Positions 33,641 to 46,381 of a stretch of DNA of 64,000 bases are shown piece after piece. The stretch is from Phycomyces blakesleeanus NRRL 1555(-) (taxonomy: Eukaryota; Mucoromycota; Mucoromycetes; Mucorales; Phycomycetaceae). How positions within the stretch are numbered: position 1 is the stretch's first letter; each line of letters begins with the position of its first letter. The stretch spans positions 372,001 through 436,000 of the forward strand of contig NW_017265146.1 in the NCBI RefSeq assembly GCF_001638985.1, in the 5' to 3' direction. The notes beneath the pieces are model-generated. The model did not search any database. It saw only the letters and a list, made by a program, of their open reading frames with translations, and was not told where the DNA came from. Both the position numbers and the translations under genes were made by a program.

Positions 33641-36600
33641 GAATTATACCAGGCTCAATTGTTTTTTAAGCATCAATTCCATTAGCATTTTCTGTCCCTC
33701 ATTCATTATATAGCATGCTTGTCATAGTCTTTCTAGAAATCTGTTTTTTTTTTCTGATCCATAAAGAAACTATTTACAATCAATTTTTATAATGTCCAAT
33801 GCTGTGATGTTGAAGATACTGTGTGTGTACTCTTTATATTTTGATTGACTCAAAGGAATGTAGACAATAATAAGTTTGGGGACTTGCATGTATATACATA
33901 GTATATGTCAAACACTTTGTGTCTACTAAAATAAATAGCGGCTCATCAATATATATAATTAAAAGTAGAGCTTTTTTTACAAACTTCTAGACATTTATGC
34001 CAGGTGTTTTAAAGCTAGAGAGTTATATTGTTATACACGACATTCATATAGTTTTAGTAAAGACGTTCGGAACTCTTCAAATACTTGAAATAATGTCAGG
34101 CCTTGAAACAAGCTTAATTTCTAGCCTAACACAGAAACTTTATTTTATATGGTAATCGTGTAACACTGGGCTGTCTAAAAATATTAAGATCAATGTATTT
34201 CAAAGATGTATTTTTTACCTTCAAGCTGTGCAAGATATTAAGTAAAGTGAGAAGTAATAGCACAGATAAGGCACTCTAAGTGGTCATGATTCTACAGTCA
34301 TTCTGTAAAATCTATGGTTAAAAGTAAATCGCAAATTAGAGGTGGGTATATTTGTAATAAAACTTTATAAAAACTGGCTTGAGTAATATATAAATACCTT
34401 AAATTGTTTGATATAAGGTCAAATATTAGGCTCGTCTTCAAGGCTTATATTTTTATACATACGTAAAGAGCGTCTTTAATGACTGTTGCTTATACGGGCC
34501 CTCTAAAGCATGTTTACTATGATTTATAGAGATTAGGATTGTAATATTGAATAGACGCTAATACATGTTGAGGTTCCAATGAGGCTTTATTAAATATTGA
34601 CAGTTATATTTTATAAGCGATTGTCTGTTTTGTTTCATCATCCTTTAAATCGTTGGGTATACTCATCAAAGCAAACCAGCCCTATTTTCTTATACAGACT
34701 TTTTTTTATGTATATTAATATCCATAAGAAGCAATTATTCATTTCTCTTGAAAATAAAAGAAATTTTTAATTCATCCAGAATATTAGCTATCCTGTTTTT
34801 AGCTTTGTGCAAAAAGAAAATGAGACCTTCACAGTATAAGGAAATTTCAGCGAAACAATTACTCTATTTCAAGATATTTTCAAGGCCATTTACCATGCAT
34901 GTAACCGTATGCTATTAGGAGCCACTGAGTAATTCGTATATATTACTTTGGGATATTACTATTTGTATGGTTATTGTATCTTGAATAATACCACTTTTTT
35001 CATATATTGAATGATTTTTTTTTTCACCTGCATCTATAACGTGGCCCTTGGTCTTTTGCTTTACATTGCTATTTCTGGTGAATAATCTATAACAGCTTTA
35101 CTTTATGGTATCTTTTTATTAGGAGCTTTCAAAAATTTTGCATACTATTACATAATTTTACATCCTTTTACAGCAGGAATGTTCGATTAGTTATATACCA
35201 AATTAATTTTTTTGGGTAATTGTGTTTGATGCAGTATCTGTAGTGCACCTAGAACCATTTTTCTGGCGCAATAATTTACCCACAAACAAGTACTCCACTT
35301 TTGTCTTCTCCATAAACGGAGAAACGGCGCCTGTTATACGATTTGTCATTAATATACGTATAGTATATAATTTATTTCTTTTATTGACAGCCAAAGGATA
35401 CTGTGATTTTACTTGAATCTAGAAAATATTTTTAACTTTAGCTTACACCTTTCTTTCAAATGATGAAATTGTTTCTGGATCTTGTCCCTCTACAATAATA
35501 TGTGTATTCTGTGGTAGAATACTCTGTACAAGAAATTTTCCTGCTAATAATTGCTACGCCGTACCATGCCAGCTACTATAATATCATTTCAATGCAATAT
35601 AACAATTCCGATATTAAAACAAATTACCTTCTCACAATCTTCCCCCAAATAAGATATTTGAGTACAAACGTGGTCCAAGTATTTCAGGCACTAGAAAGCT
35701 GGATTAAGTATTTGCAATATTATCTTTCTGATTAGTTTTTCTGTCAAGAAAATATTCACACTGATATTTCATTTGCCTTGACTTATAAGCAGTATTATTC
35801 TGGCACTATTGTGTGCCCATTGGTGAACCATTTTCGGTTACAACTCTTTTACAAGCTTATTATTTAATAAGAGACCCTAAATTATCATAAAGTAGATAAT
35901 AACAGAAGTACATGTAGGTTAGATTTTTCATGAAACATAGATTCTCTTTCTCCAACTCCAACTCCAATGATAAGTATGTTCTTTCCAATGATACATACTA
36001 AAGACTGTGACTTTGTTTCTATCAGTTCTTTCACTTTTAGACTTACTCTTGTTCCTTGCTGCTCACTCCCTCTAAGCCCTGCATAATACAGCTTTCACTA
36101 CTCTTGTTAGAGAGCAAAAGCTTTTTACATTTGATTTAAATTTGGACGCTTTACATTAAGGGACATGCGTTTTTTTTTTCTGGCTAAACATTTCAAATCC
36201 CGTATAGCCAATAGATCTTTCACCATTTACCCCTTATTTTCATCAAGCTACCATAAGTCAAAATGGATCCAAATGCCCGCATGGCTTAAAGTAGACTATA
36301 TGCGGGAACAATAGACTGGTAGTATGATCACATATCTAAACCGACCGTTTTTCTGAGACACTTCAACCTAATCTCAGTCAGTTAGCCACCGCACTTACAC
36401 TCGTCTATAAAAAAAATTGACAGCTTCAATCGCACTAACTTTGCCAAACATGCTACACTTGCTGCTACTGCTATATGTATTTCTAATACCTGTTCTCATC
36501 ACTGGTATCTTCCCACCAATGGCAATAGCTCCTTGTAAGCCCATATAGGTCCTTGTCACATTATTACCTACATTCAAGATTAATATAGATAAATAACTTT

Positions 36601-37391
36601 TTCATCCAAATCTCATTGCCACCAAAAACTTTCGTTTTTTCTTACTAGCAATTGGATTATGTGTATATGTCTTTTCACGTCTATAATATTACAATTCTTT
36701 TAAGTGCTCTTAAGTGCGGGAACACTTGAGTGTATTTATAGTCTCTTAATGCTGTGTTTTTGGGTATTTCGCTCCTAGCACACGGTAATTTCTATTTATC
36801 TCTTTTCTTGTGTAGTAGAGCTGCAGCAAGGAAAAATCCCGGCTATTTTTATATAGTAAATACGCTGTGAGAATGAATTTTGTCTATTTGGCCCTCGAAT
36901 TACTATATATCCGGCTGATGTTAGCAAGTTTGATCTGGAATCCCAAATGCCTGTACTTAGGATAAAGTACTAACATTGTCTCTCCTTTTTTCTGTTTTTC
37001 TCCTTGTTTCTTCGAATAGTATACTTCGGAAGTGTATGGTTCTCTGTAGCCTATCAAGCTAGCGCTGCTACTATACTGATCAGATAAAGCATCTATCATA
37101 TTACTTCTTCATTCTCTCTCTCGATCTCCTTGTTTTGAATATTATATATATATATATTGTCTTGGCTCACATATGTAGCCAGAAACGCCACATCTAATAT
37201 ACAGGTAAACATTCACTAATACTATTTAGATTTATCTAGGAGTGTTAAATCGTAAATCAATATTATCGGGTGAAGAGACTTGGAATATTCTATATTAAAG
37301 CAATTGAATACCCCTGTTTATGCTTTTGAGGTTTACTTATTGGATATTATTAACTCATGTCTAAAATACTTTTATGTGTACTTTTCTTTTA
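33641..37391. other. Long spacer downstream of copy 3
   Basis: No supportable gene in 3.7 kb. It continues the copy-3 3' flank to about 33820, then becomes unrelated AT-rich DNA. Short frames at 35203-35416 on both strands and 36395-36577 have no recognisable domain. Confidence 0.45.
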
Positions 37392-37802
37392 AGAGCATCC
37401 GTAGCAGTAGCGTTTAAATTCAGCTTTTCCCGATTTAAATGCTTTTTGGAAATGCTTTTCAAAAAAATCGTCTGCAGCAGTAGCATTTCCGACAGCATGT
37501 ATTTACATGCTCCGTGATTTGTATGAGCTTGAGCATGGAAAAAGATGCTCAATTCAAAAACGTGCCGAGCATTTAAATCGTCTTTCTTATTATTTTTCTC
37601 TTTAAATCGAATGATAGTATATAGCAATACTTACAAAAACTCGCAAAAATTATGCTCACTACAAAGCTGATAGTCTTGAAAACATTTAACTTGTATTTTT
37701 TATATTAAAGATAAAAGAAAGATATCTAATAATAATCAACGTTATATGGCTTATGAGCACTTAATTAAATGCTAATTGAAATGCTACTGCTACGGATGCT
37801 CT
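37392..37802. mobile_element. PIF/Harbinger-like MITE
   Basis: Terminal inverted repeats GAGCATCCGTAGCAGTAGC (left) and GCTACTGCTACGGATGCTC (right), about 410 bp apart, flanked by TAA on both sides (TTTTAA|GAGC ... GCTC|TAAGG), the 3-bp target duplication typical of PIF/Harbinger. Internal sub-repeats GCAGCAGTAGCATTT and GAGCATTTAAATCG echo the ends. It has no transposase, so it is non-autonomous. Confidence 0.72.
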
Positions 37803-38818
37803 AAGGTAGGCTTTTAATTATGTAGCTTTACTATACACTCTTGACTCTTTATACAATTCAAGCAAGAGCTTGTAAATAAGATAAATGAACCTTGCCTAGT
37901 AGTTCATGTTTTTTACTTTTAACTTTCAGCCAATCTTAGATGATTATTTCAAGCATTGTGTGAAGTACATAGACTTAAAAGAATGTGAAGCTATTCGACT
38001 TTACTATTCTTTATGTAAGATATAAAACTATTACATTGAACAAATAATCTAGTACACACAATTAATATCTTATTATGTATGAGTTTCGTAAAAGTATACC
38101 CGAAATAGTTATTCAAGGTATATACACATCTACTTTAAAAGTGCTTGGAATACAATGATGTGTAACAACCTTTCCTTAACTCAAATTTTAACCCGAAAAG
38201 TGCTGAATTGAATTTTTAATGCAATATTAGTAGAGATAAGTATAGTAAATAGTTTCTAAAGGGTTAAAAAGGCAAGGATAACTAAGATATTGAATAAAAG
38301 AATATGATAACGCTTGGGTATATCCAACAGCTGGCATGAGCTTTAAGAAATATAAAAGAAAGGCAACTATTTCAAACAGTATGGCATTAACTATTATGAA
38401 GAGTTATCTACAAGTGAAGGACAATAAATGATATGAGAATAATGGTGCTCAAACGGAAATAAAGATTCAATAGTGATAGAGTTATGCTTCGGTTGATGGT
38501 TTCTAGGAAGCTTTTGTAGTAATAAATTAAATTATATCTACTATAAGCTTTACAAGTGACGTAGACAATAAGGTGTATCACTCAATGTATCACGACGAAA
38601 TCCTGCAAAAAGAAGTTGTATTCTTTTTGAAAGATGTCGCGCTCAAATAGGCCTACAATGCACACACATACACATCATAACAAACATAAACTGTGCTTTA
38701 TAAAAATTGCAGTCCCAATTACTTTACCAAAAACATCGCATAAGATTGTTTCTTTGGCTTTGATGGCAATTGTGCTATTATATAAATGTTTATATGTACA
38801 TTAGCAATGGCTACTACT
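37803..38818. other. Spacer between MITE and second segmental duplicate
   Basis: AT-rich, no frame with protein-like composition and no repeat recognised. Confidence 0.45.
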
Positions 38819-39474
38819 AATCGATCGCACCTAAAATATAAGTTTATTTTAGTCAGAGTATTTACTTTTCCGCTTGGTTGACCGTAAAATACTAGGGATC
38901 ATGTAACTAGATCTATACAGCCCATATTTATCAGGGTCGGTCGTAACTCGTTTGAGATGTTCTTAAGATCCTTGCTTGCTTCAATAATGATATATATATA
39001 TATATATATATCTGCTAAATAGTCTTTACTAAATTTGTGGGTAATGACGCCAGGGACATAATAATACGCAATACAAGCAAGGAGTCTTTCAATTAATTCA
39101 GGGCTTCCTAGAAATGTGTGTGTGTGTCTTTGTGTGTCTGTGTGTGTAAGTGTGTGTGTGTGATTTGTATATTGAGTTATATTACTGCATGTATAAAGTC
39201 TTGTTATTTTTAGACATTCATAAATCCCAAATCTTAAGCGTAACACTTTATCCCTTTAATATATTCTAGCATCTAGCTCAACGTGTGCAAATGTCTCCTC
39301 TGTCTTAATCAGTCCGTAAATGGGTTTCGATCTTAAAGATCAATATGGTCTTTAAGGAAAAGACATTTCTTCTTCTATTATTACACTATTTTAATTTACT
39401 CACTACACATGGTTCATATAAACACAAATGTGCTTAATACAAGGGACTCTTTTGAAGCAGCCAAAATCTAGCAC

Positions 39475-39482
39475 TATATAAG
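39475..39482 (+). promoter_or_regulatory. TATA box of cysteine-rich peptide gene 4
   Basis: TATATAAG about 60 bp before ATG 39540, in sequence identical to that before gene 3. Confidence 0.65.
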
Positions 39483-39539
39483 AAACAACTTTTTTTCTTA
39501 TTTTTTAAATCATTCACTTTCATCTTCATCTTCATCAAC

Positions 39540-39752
39540 ATGCTTTTCCAAAAGACCATCCTTGCCTCCCTCTTCGCCATCTTGGCCTTTGCCTCTGCCA
39601 CCTCTGCCACTCCCTTTGGTCTCTCCAAGCGTGCTTGTGATTACTCTTGTCCCGACAACTCTTGCAATGACAAGTGCCAGGCTGCTGCTGATGGAAAAGC
39701 CGTTGCCCCCATTTGCCAGGATGGTGCCTGCTACTGTGGCTTCAACCCTTAA
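39540..39752 (+). CDS. Secreted cysteine-rich defensin-like peptide, array copy 4
   Basis: 70 aa; nucleotide sequence identical to copy 3 over the whole coding region, so it encodes the same acidic seven-cysteine peptide ending GFNP. Its upstream flank is that of copy 3, whereas its downstream flank has the variants of copy 2 (for example TTTTCATTTA and CTCTCTAGAAATC). It is therefore a chimera from recombination at about the stop codon. Confidence 0.88.
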   Translation: MLFQKTILASLFAILAFASATSATPFGLSKRACDYSCPDNSCNDKCQAAADGKAVAPICQDGACYCGFNP

Positions 39753-39777
39753 TTTTTTTTGATTTAAATATATCAAG

Positions 39778-39845
39778 GTAAATATCTTATAAGCGTTCAT
39801 ATAATTTTCTTTTCATTTATTCAATTCGATTTATTCTTTTTGTAG
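39778..39845 (+). other. 3'-UTR intron of copy 4
   Basis: AAG|GTAAAT to TTTTGTAG|GAAT, 68 bp, starting 25 nt after the stop. Confidence 0.65.
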
Positions 39846-40913
39846 GAATTATACCAGGCTCAATTGTTTTTTAAGCATCAATTCCATTAGCATTTTCTGT
39901 CCCTCATTCATTATATAGCATGCTTGTCATAGTCTCTCTAGAAATCTGTTTTTTTTTTCCGATCTATAAAGAAACTATTTACAATCAATTTTTATAATGT
40001 TCAATGCTGTGATGTTGAAGATATTGGGTGTTTGTATGTGGGTGTACTTTTGATATGTCAATATATCTAAAATAATGTTAGCTTATAGTCAGCTTGACAT
40101 CGTACATATTATAGACATTATGTTAATTTCGGATCTGTAAAATTTCTGGGATTATTATATTGGAACGATTTAACAAATATGAAGCAAAAGGGACGCAGGA
40201 GTGCCCTAGTAGAGGAGCAGCGTGACACTATAATTGCTCAAATTCCCAAATCTACCATTATATTCAACTAAAAGCCAATTTTATCAATGATAGTGCTATT
40301 AAAAAGGTACGGTGTGGGAATAATAAAAGGTAGTCTACAAAAAGAAGTGATTTTTATATAGATGGTCGAACAAAAAAAAGGAGCAATATTATCAAAAGGC
40401 CTATTCCAATGTTGAGGTTGTGGTTGATAATGGGTTTCCTTTGATCAAGATTATCAGGCATGTGTAAGCTTATCTTAGTGTAAATAGTACGTAAGTTAAT
40501 ATTTATTCTTAAGCTTTAGTAGTATCTGCGCTATCTGGAATACATGTCGTCTGAAGTTCTTGGGTGCTTCTCAGAAAACAGTCTTATTGTAAAATTCTGA
40601 TCGACAATTGTAGAGGCCACCTTTTATGGTTCCAGACTTATAATCAACTAGTAAACCCACGTTTGCAAAGTCCAAATGTGATTTGTATTAACTCAGCTCC
40701 TTAAGGTGTAATACAATATCGTTTAGCTAAGATAAAACAAATTTTAATGTGGATCTACGAGTAGTATATTGTCTCACTAACATCAACGACTTTGGGAATA
40801 TTGAGCTCGGCGAAGCCGGCACAGACACATAGGTTCCCGCTGTAAAAGAGATCATGATTTATTTCAAGACAAATTTGACAGTATATCTAAGTACATGCCC
40901 TTTACATTCATAT
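39846..40913. other. Spacer downstream of copy 4
   Basis: Copy-2-like flank up to about 40116, then unrelated AT-rich DNA with many short broken frames (for example 40180-40300, which has a coding-like composition but frequent stops). No gene is supportable. Confidence 0.45.
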
Positions 40914-41072
40914 ACTTGGTGTGGACAGACTAAAAGTTCAAAAAAAGGGCAAAAAAGGGCAAAAAAGGGCAAAAAAGGGACAAAATTAATTAAACTCTCG
41001 CCCAATGATATGACTTAACTTTTTGCTCTTTTTTGCCCTTTTTTGAACGTTTAGCCTGTCCACACCAAGTGT
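40914..41072. mobile_element. Short foldback MITE with AAAAAAGGGC repeats
   Basis: Left end ACTTGGTGTGGACAGACTAA, right end (reversed) ACTTGGTGTGGACAGGCTAA. The inverted repeat continues inward through GTTCAAAAAAGGGC, giving arms of about 45 bp in a 159-bp element. The left arm has four tandem AAAAAAGGGC units. A flanking TA on each side is compatible with a Tc1/mariner-type target. A degenerate relative lies at 26134-26246. Confidence 0.75.
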
Positions 41073-43840
41073 AAACCAACCATTATATAACAGGGATTTG
41101 AATTACAGAAGTTTTAATGGTAGTAGATATAAACACTATTATTTGGATCTCTTTAAATAAATAACACTCTCACAGTATCTACTTTTCACATTTATTGAGA
41201 TACTAAGCTTTTGGTCTTGCCCTCTCAAAGCTCAAATTTGGAGCAAAATTTGCTTTCGATTTCTTACTACGCCCGACTCTCTGATCATTACCCATCTACT
41301 CAAAACATGCCCCCACCCCACCCTCAATATAAGTTTTTAATTCTATCATAGACATTCATATGATCATTGGATGTACATTAAGTGTTATCTGGAGCGCCCA
41401 CTTCCGCCTAGTTTTTGATAATTTAGTATTTGTCCCAAATCCTATAGCAGCCCTAGCTACCCTACACATCTAAGTCTCTAAGCAGAAACAGCACTAGCTA
41501 TTCTCTAGTCCTTTCATATTTAATTTTGCATCTAATAAACAATACAAAAAATGACAATCCCAAATATCTTTCTCCGTCCCAAAAAGACAAGTAATCAACT
41601 ACGAGAAGGTTACATGGCATAACCTTAAAACCCAAGAAAGAATGTAAAAAGTGAATTACCGGGAATAATCTTGCTATAATACAAGAGTATGTGGACCTCA
41701 AACACCTGTTTTTTCAGAGGATCTGTCGCTAATAACTGGGATATGATTATCAGAGGGTCAAAAGCATATGCTGAACTGTGCCTACTATTTGATAACATGA
41801 TGTAAATTGTTCTCTACATCTTTACCAGCTCTCACTTAAGACGGAATTTGCGTATATGTTTTCTTAAGCGCATTATTGAAATGGTAAATATACTTGATTG
41901 CGTTTGGATATGTTTGTGTTAGTAAAATAAGTGTAAGTACAAGTAAATAGATAGCCTGTTGACAGAGTCGATATTTATCTTGCCAAAACTAGTAGCCACA
42001 TTTAATATGTGCTTGAATAATCTCACAGACTTAAAACCATGGTTCAGTTACTACAATCAACTTCACTACATAGTAAATATAACGAGCTTTAGAGAGAAGG
42101 GATTCATATTTCGAGCAGATATTTTAATATATATTAGCTAGACGTCTTTTCATAGATATTATGCAAGAAAAAAAATTCCAAATAAATTGCTGTATATACG
42201 TTGGTAAACTTGTAGAATGAGGTTTCCGTTATTCGACTTAATTAAGTCAAAGTTTACGCTTGATAAGTATATGTAAACAGCCTTTACTGTACCAACAGTA
42301 ATTCTTTGTAAATCCTGGATGAATTTATAGCTGAAATGGGATTTATATTCAGCTATTGTAATTCTATTTTACAAGAGTCTTGGTCTTCAGTTTGAGTTAT
42401 TTTAACTCAACCAAACAAATACTCTGTATTCTCAAAATGATTCCATGAAAATAGGCCAAGTTCAATCATTCACCCTCCCGTTTTTTTTTCATGGACTATT
42501 ATCCTTCACCGATTATAATCTGCAGATTGAAGTTGTACTTGTTCTTTCTACGGAGTACATTATTTTCTGCAGTTCGTTACACGACACTAACCCCTTATCA
42601 AATCCAAAAAAAAAATAGCCCTTGTCATTACCTAGCATTTTAATATACACAGATCAAAAATTCGTGCAAATTGCTACGTTTGATAGCTTTCAACAAAAAA
42701 TACTACTCTAAATCTTTGGGATCTTTGACACTTTTTAATCTAGTGCTACAGAACTGTGCAATTGTGGTTTACAATTTATGACTAAGTATATTTTCCCAAT
42801 AATAGTATATCGGGCTCTCTCCTGGATTAACAATAATAGGGGTAAATGTGTAGAGCTTACAAAGGTATTATCCCCTCATAAACAGGTTACAATGTATCTT
42901 ATTTCTTAATTATATCCTACACACTAGAAATTATAAGCAATACATGTCTTTTTACACTATCTTGTACAATAACTAAACTATAAACACTATAACGGTGGCT
43001 ATTACAAGCTTTGTGCACGTCCAAGCCTTTTACCAAAATAAAGGGAGGTACTAAAATGACATCTCTATAAGTAGCAATGGGTTATAATATACGGTAATGA
43101 AAGGTTTATATATAAAACAAGAGAAATATTTGCAATGGGTATATATAACGAGTTATCTTTTACAATTCATACTATATAGCAGATAATATATTCTTAGTAA
43201 ATACTATTATGTACCCATAAATTTAGTTAATGACATTGTACACTTATACGCTGTATTTTCTACATACAGCGTTCTGGATTCTGCTGGTAGTTGTCTAGGC
43301 CATATTATTAAAATAACTTTATTATTTGGATCATTTTATTTTTAAAGCACTAGATTAATTTATTTTTATCGTACAGACAATACTACTTTAGACACCATCA
43401 AGGGTTAAGTGCATATTATGGATTATTTACACCTTTTATTTATTGTAAGAAAATAAGATTGTAGTTTATTCATGCTCTACCTCACAGATAGAGCAATGCT
43501 ATATAATTGAAAGGGTGTACCACTAGCTCAAACCCTTTTGAAACTACGCATAAGATGTCTTTGCATTAGTGCCGTAGTTGCTGTTTAAACATAGAGGTAC
43601 ATATAGACCTTCTTAGATTCATTATTTTATCCCTTATGTGCTTCAATACACTCTCTTTGATGTAAGTGTTAAATATCCCTTAGAAATCTTAAAGTCGACT
43701 AAACAGCTAAGCAACTGGGAGATAATTGAAGCCATCGAGCTCAAAATCACTCGTTGATTCGGTGGCAAGTGTATTCGCTGACCACTTGTATTAGGTACAT
43801 AGATGTACGTAGAGTCATGGCTCCTTAAAATAAATGAGAG
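41073..43840. repeat. Spacer with a duplicated array block
   Basis: 42293-43017 is about 90 percent identical by eye to 31622-32345, the block downstream of copy 2. The rest is AT-rich DNA without recognisable genes. Confidence 0.7.
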
Positions 43841-43848
43841 TATATAAG
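43841..43848 (+). promoter_or_regulatory. TATA box of cysteine-rich peptide gene 5
   Basis: TATATAAG about 60 bp before ATG 43904. Confidence 0.65.
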
Positions 43849-43903
43849 TACCAGTCATTATTTTCTAATTTTCGAAACTAATTTCATCTTCATCTTCATC
43901 AAC

Positions 43904-44116
43904 ATGCTTTTCCAAAAGACCATCCTTGCCTCCCTCTTCGCCGTCTTGGCCTTTGCCTCTGCCACCTCTGCCACTCCCTTTGGCCTCTCCAAGCGTGCTT
44001 GTGATTACTCTTGCCCCGACAACTCTTGCAATGACAAGTGCCAGGCTGCTGCTGGTGGCAAAGCCGTTGCCCCCATTTGCCAAGATGGTGCCTGCTACTG
44101 TGGCTTCAGTCCTTAA
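43904..44116 (+). CDS. Secreted cysteine-rich defensin-like peptide, array copy 5
   Basis: 70 aa, precursor identical in sequence to copy 2, with only a few synonymous differences at DNA level (for example TGCCCC for TGTCCC and CAAGAT for CAGGAT). Its flanks differ from copy 2, so coding identity exceeds flank identity. The TTCATC leader directly precedes ATG. Confidence 0.88.
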   Translation: MLFQKTILASLFAVLAFASATSATPFGLSKRACDYSCPDNSCNDKCQAAAGGKAVAPICQDGACYCGFSP

Positions 44117-44127
44117 GAGATCTAAAA

Positions 44128-44208
44128 GTAAGTTAAATACCTTTTTACCTATAGAAATATATATATATATAATATTGGATGATGTATGTCTGACTCTATT
44201 TTCTTTAG
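44128..44208 (+). other. 3'-UTR intron of copy 5
   Basis: AAA|GTAAGTT to TTTTCTTTAG, 81 bp, starting 11 nt after the stop; sequence unrelated to the introns of copies 2-4, but the position is kept. Confidence 0.6.
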
Positions 44209-46319
44209 TCTCTTGCATATAAACGGTTTATTTTTTGCCAATATTTTATTGACACACAAGTCGATATTTCATATTGTGCTCAGTTTTATTCAATAAAATA
44301 TTAAATAAATCTACTTCTTCTGCTCATATTGCTACTGTGTGTGTATAGCTTTTAGAAGTATTTCTCATAAAAAATACCTTAGTACTATATTCAATTCATG
44401 TATATTTATTATATATTTAACTCGGTACAAGGAATATTGACTCTACTAATGCGCCTTCCAAAAAATGAGCGCATGGAGGCTTTGAAGAGCTATTGTTTAC
44501 TTTGTTAAAAATGTGGTTACCATTTATGCTTTGATAAAAAATGAGTAAATTTTTCTGATATTCCTAATGTGAACTAGACTATCAATACTTAGTCTAGGAT
44601 GCTACAACAAAATAATAAGCAAACTATACTCACACTCTAACCTTCCTCAATTTTAGAAAAACAAATGGATCGTTACTAAATAAAATGATGTATATCAGTA
44701 TTTGTAATTTTTCAGCAATAATATATGGACTGTATATTTGTAATACTGGTTTCTATCAGGTTGCATGTTTCTTCTTTAATTGGTGTTTATCCTTTGGCTT
44801 GGCTCATGAGCATCATAGATAAATATTTATAATTTTAATTCGGTACTGGCTGCAGACTTTACTTGATTTCTTTTATTTTTGAAAAACAATTGTCTACTCG
44901 TTTCTGCTTAAACCTAAAGAAACATTCAAGCTATGATAAGTATATGCTCTGTAAAAAAAAAGCGCTCGCACTCCTCATATTGCATTTCTCTCTTTTTCCT
45001 TGTTTTCTTCCATAAAATAGTACTTTTAATTTGCTTGTGAAAAGCTCAACCAAATCCCATGTCTGCTCACATTGGTTTTACATTGTTAAAGTTATATATG
45101 ATCTTTCTTTTAAAGACGTTATTAGGGTGGTTTATAAAGAGAATTTTGGATATATTAGTATTCACTTTAAGAACATTTACCGTTTCAATTCAAGCAATTT
45201 CTTTACCAATTTTGCTTAAAGTATGAATAAGAAACGAATATAAAGCATAGTTGTAAATACATGCCTTTAGGTTTTTCTATGCTTTTTATATAATGTATAA
45301 CATCATTTTCTTTTACCTATATATTTTTATTCTCATTTATAATTATATATATGCCCTAAGTTTTAGTGAGTGTTATCACAAATACATGTATATTGACTTA
45401 TCAGATAAAAACTTTTATATCAGATTTACTAATAAAGTTATATAGGTGGTCCAATATATTCTTTACGGTAATATGCACACGTAGTTAAGCTAGTAATACC
45501 AGATTAAAATTCTTAGCGCCGATATGTGGATGAATCTTACAAGTGATATATAGTAAACTTTAGAGCTTATTTATGAGAATAACAGACACAATACCCATTA
45601 CCATTTCATTAATGTGTGAATGCTTTAAGTATACGTAGCACTTCATACGTCAATAAAATAAGCCAATGTTGTGTATATCTTAATTGTGTGAAGAGACCTA
45701 AACTAAAAGCTTATAATTCTGCGATGATCTTCTTTCTCGACGTTTATTGTTATCATGTAACTACGAGCCTATAAAACTTAATTGACTAATAAGATATATG
45801 TTAGTGCCTAACATTTCTACCTCTGATATAAGAATCATACAAGTTTAAAGTAATGTTAAATAATAACTTCCTTCTGTATATAAAAGCTCCCTAATTGCTC
45901 ATAGTAGTATATTAAGGCCTTGTGCTTATATTATCTTGAGCTTTAGTAGTAATTATCATAAATAAATAGCAGTACACCAATATCAATTGCAGGCAGACAT
46001 ACTCTTATATTATTAAGATTTATCAATATATCCGGTTGAAGTAAAACTTTAATTGAGGCCTCTCTAGTGTTCTCGGATGAATTATAATATGATATTTCAA
46101 CTTTGTTTTATATTTAGTTGGCCAAGGTTTATAATAAAATTCGATGTATTTTTTTTGGGTCCTAACCTCTTTAAAGTTTGTTACTCTCCTTGGATCTCGT
46201 CTATTTAAAGCTAAATATTTTAATCTTAGTACCACTGTAATCCAAGATTTGAAATTATTATTATTTTTGGATCATAGTCTTCTTGCAATTTCCCTGTATA
46301 AGACAGCACTTTAGTCGAC
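44209..46319. other. Spacer between copies 5 and 6
   Basis: AT-rich, no supportable gene. Frames at 45031-45219 and 46023-46235 lack recognisable features. Confidence 0.45.
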
Positions 46320-46327
46320 TATATAAA
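46320..46327 (+). promoter_or_regulatory. TATA box of cysteine-rich peptide gene 6
   Basis: TATATAAA about 60 bp before ATG 46382. Confidence 0.65.
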
Positions 46328-46381
46328 CAGCCTATTTTCTTAATTTTTTTTAATCTCTATCTCATCTTCTTCTTCTCAAAC

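Larger units (their letters stand above)
38819..39752 (+). repeat. Segmental duplication, right copy (with gene 4)
   Basis: Near-identical to 32610-33546. It includes the same (TA)n and (TG)n tracts with different lengths, the same TATA box and leader, and an identical coding sequence. Similarity to the copy-3 unit stops at about the stop codon; after it the copy-2 version continues. Confidence 0.9.

Noticed and set aside
35203..35416. Overlapping 63-64 codon frames on both strands
   Set aside because: No recognisable domain, no splice partners, and both strands are equally open, so coding status cannot be supported.
40935..40980. AAAAAAGGGC tandem units considered as a CRISPR-like array
   Set aside because: No spacers between units; they are part of a foldback MITE arm in a eukaryotic genome.
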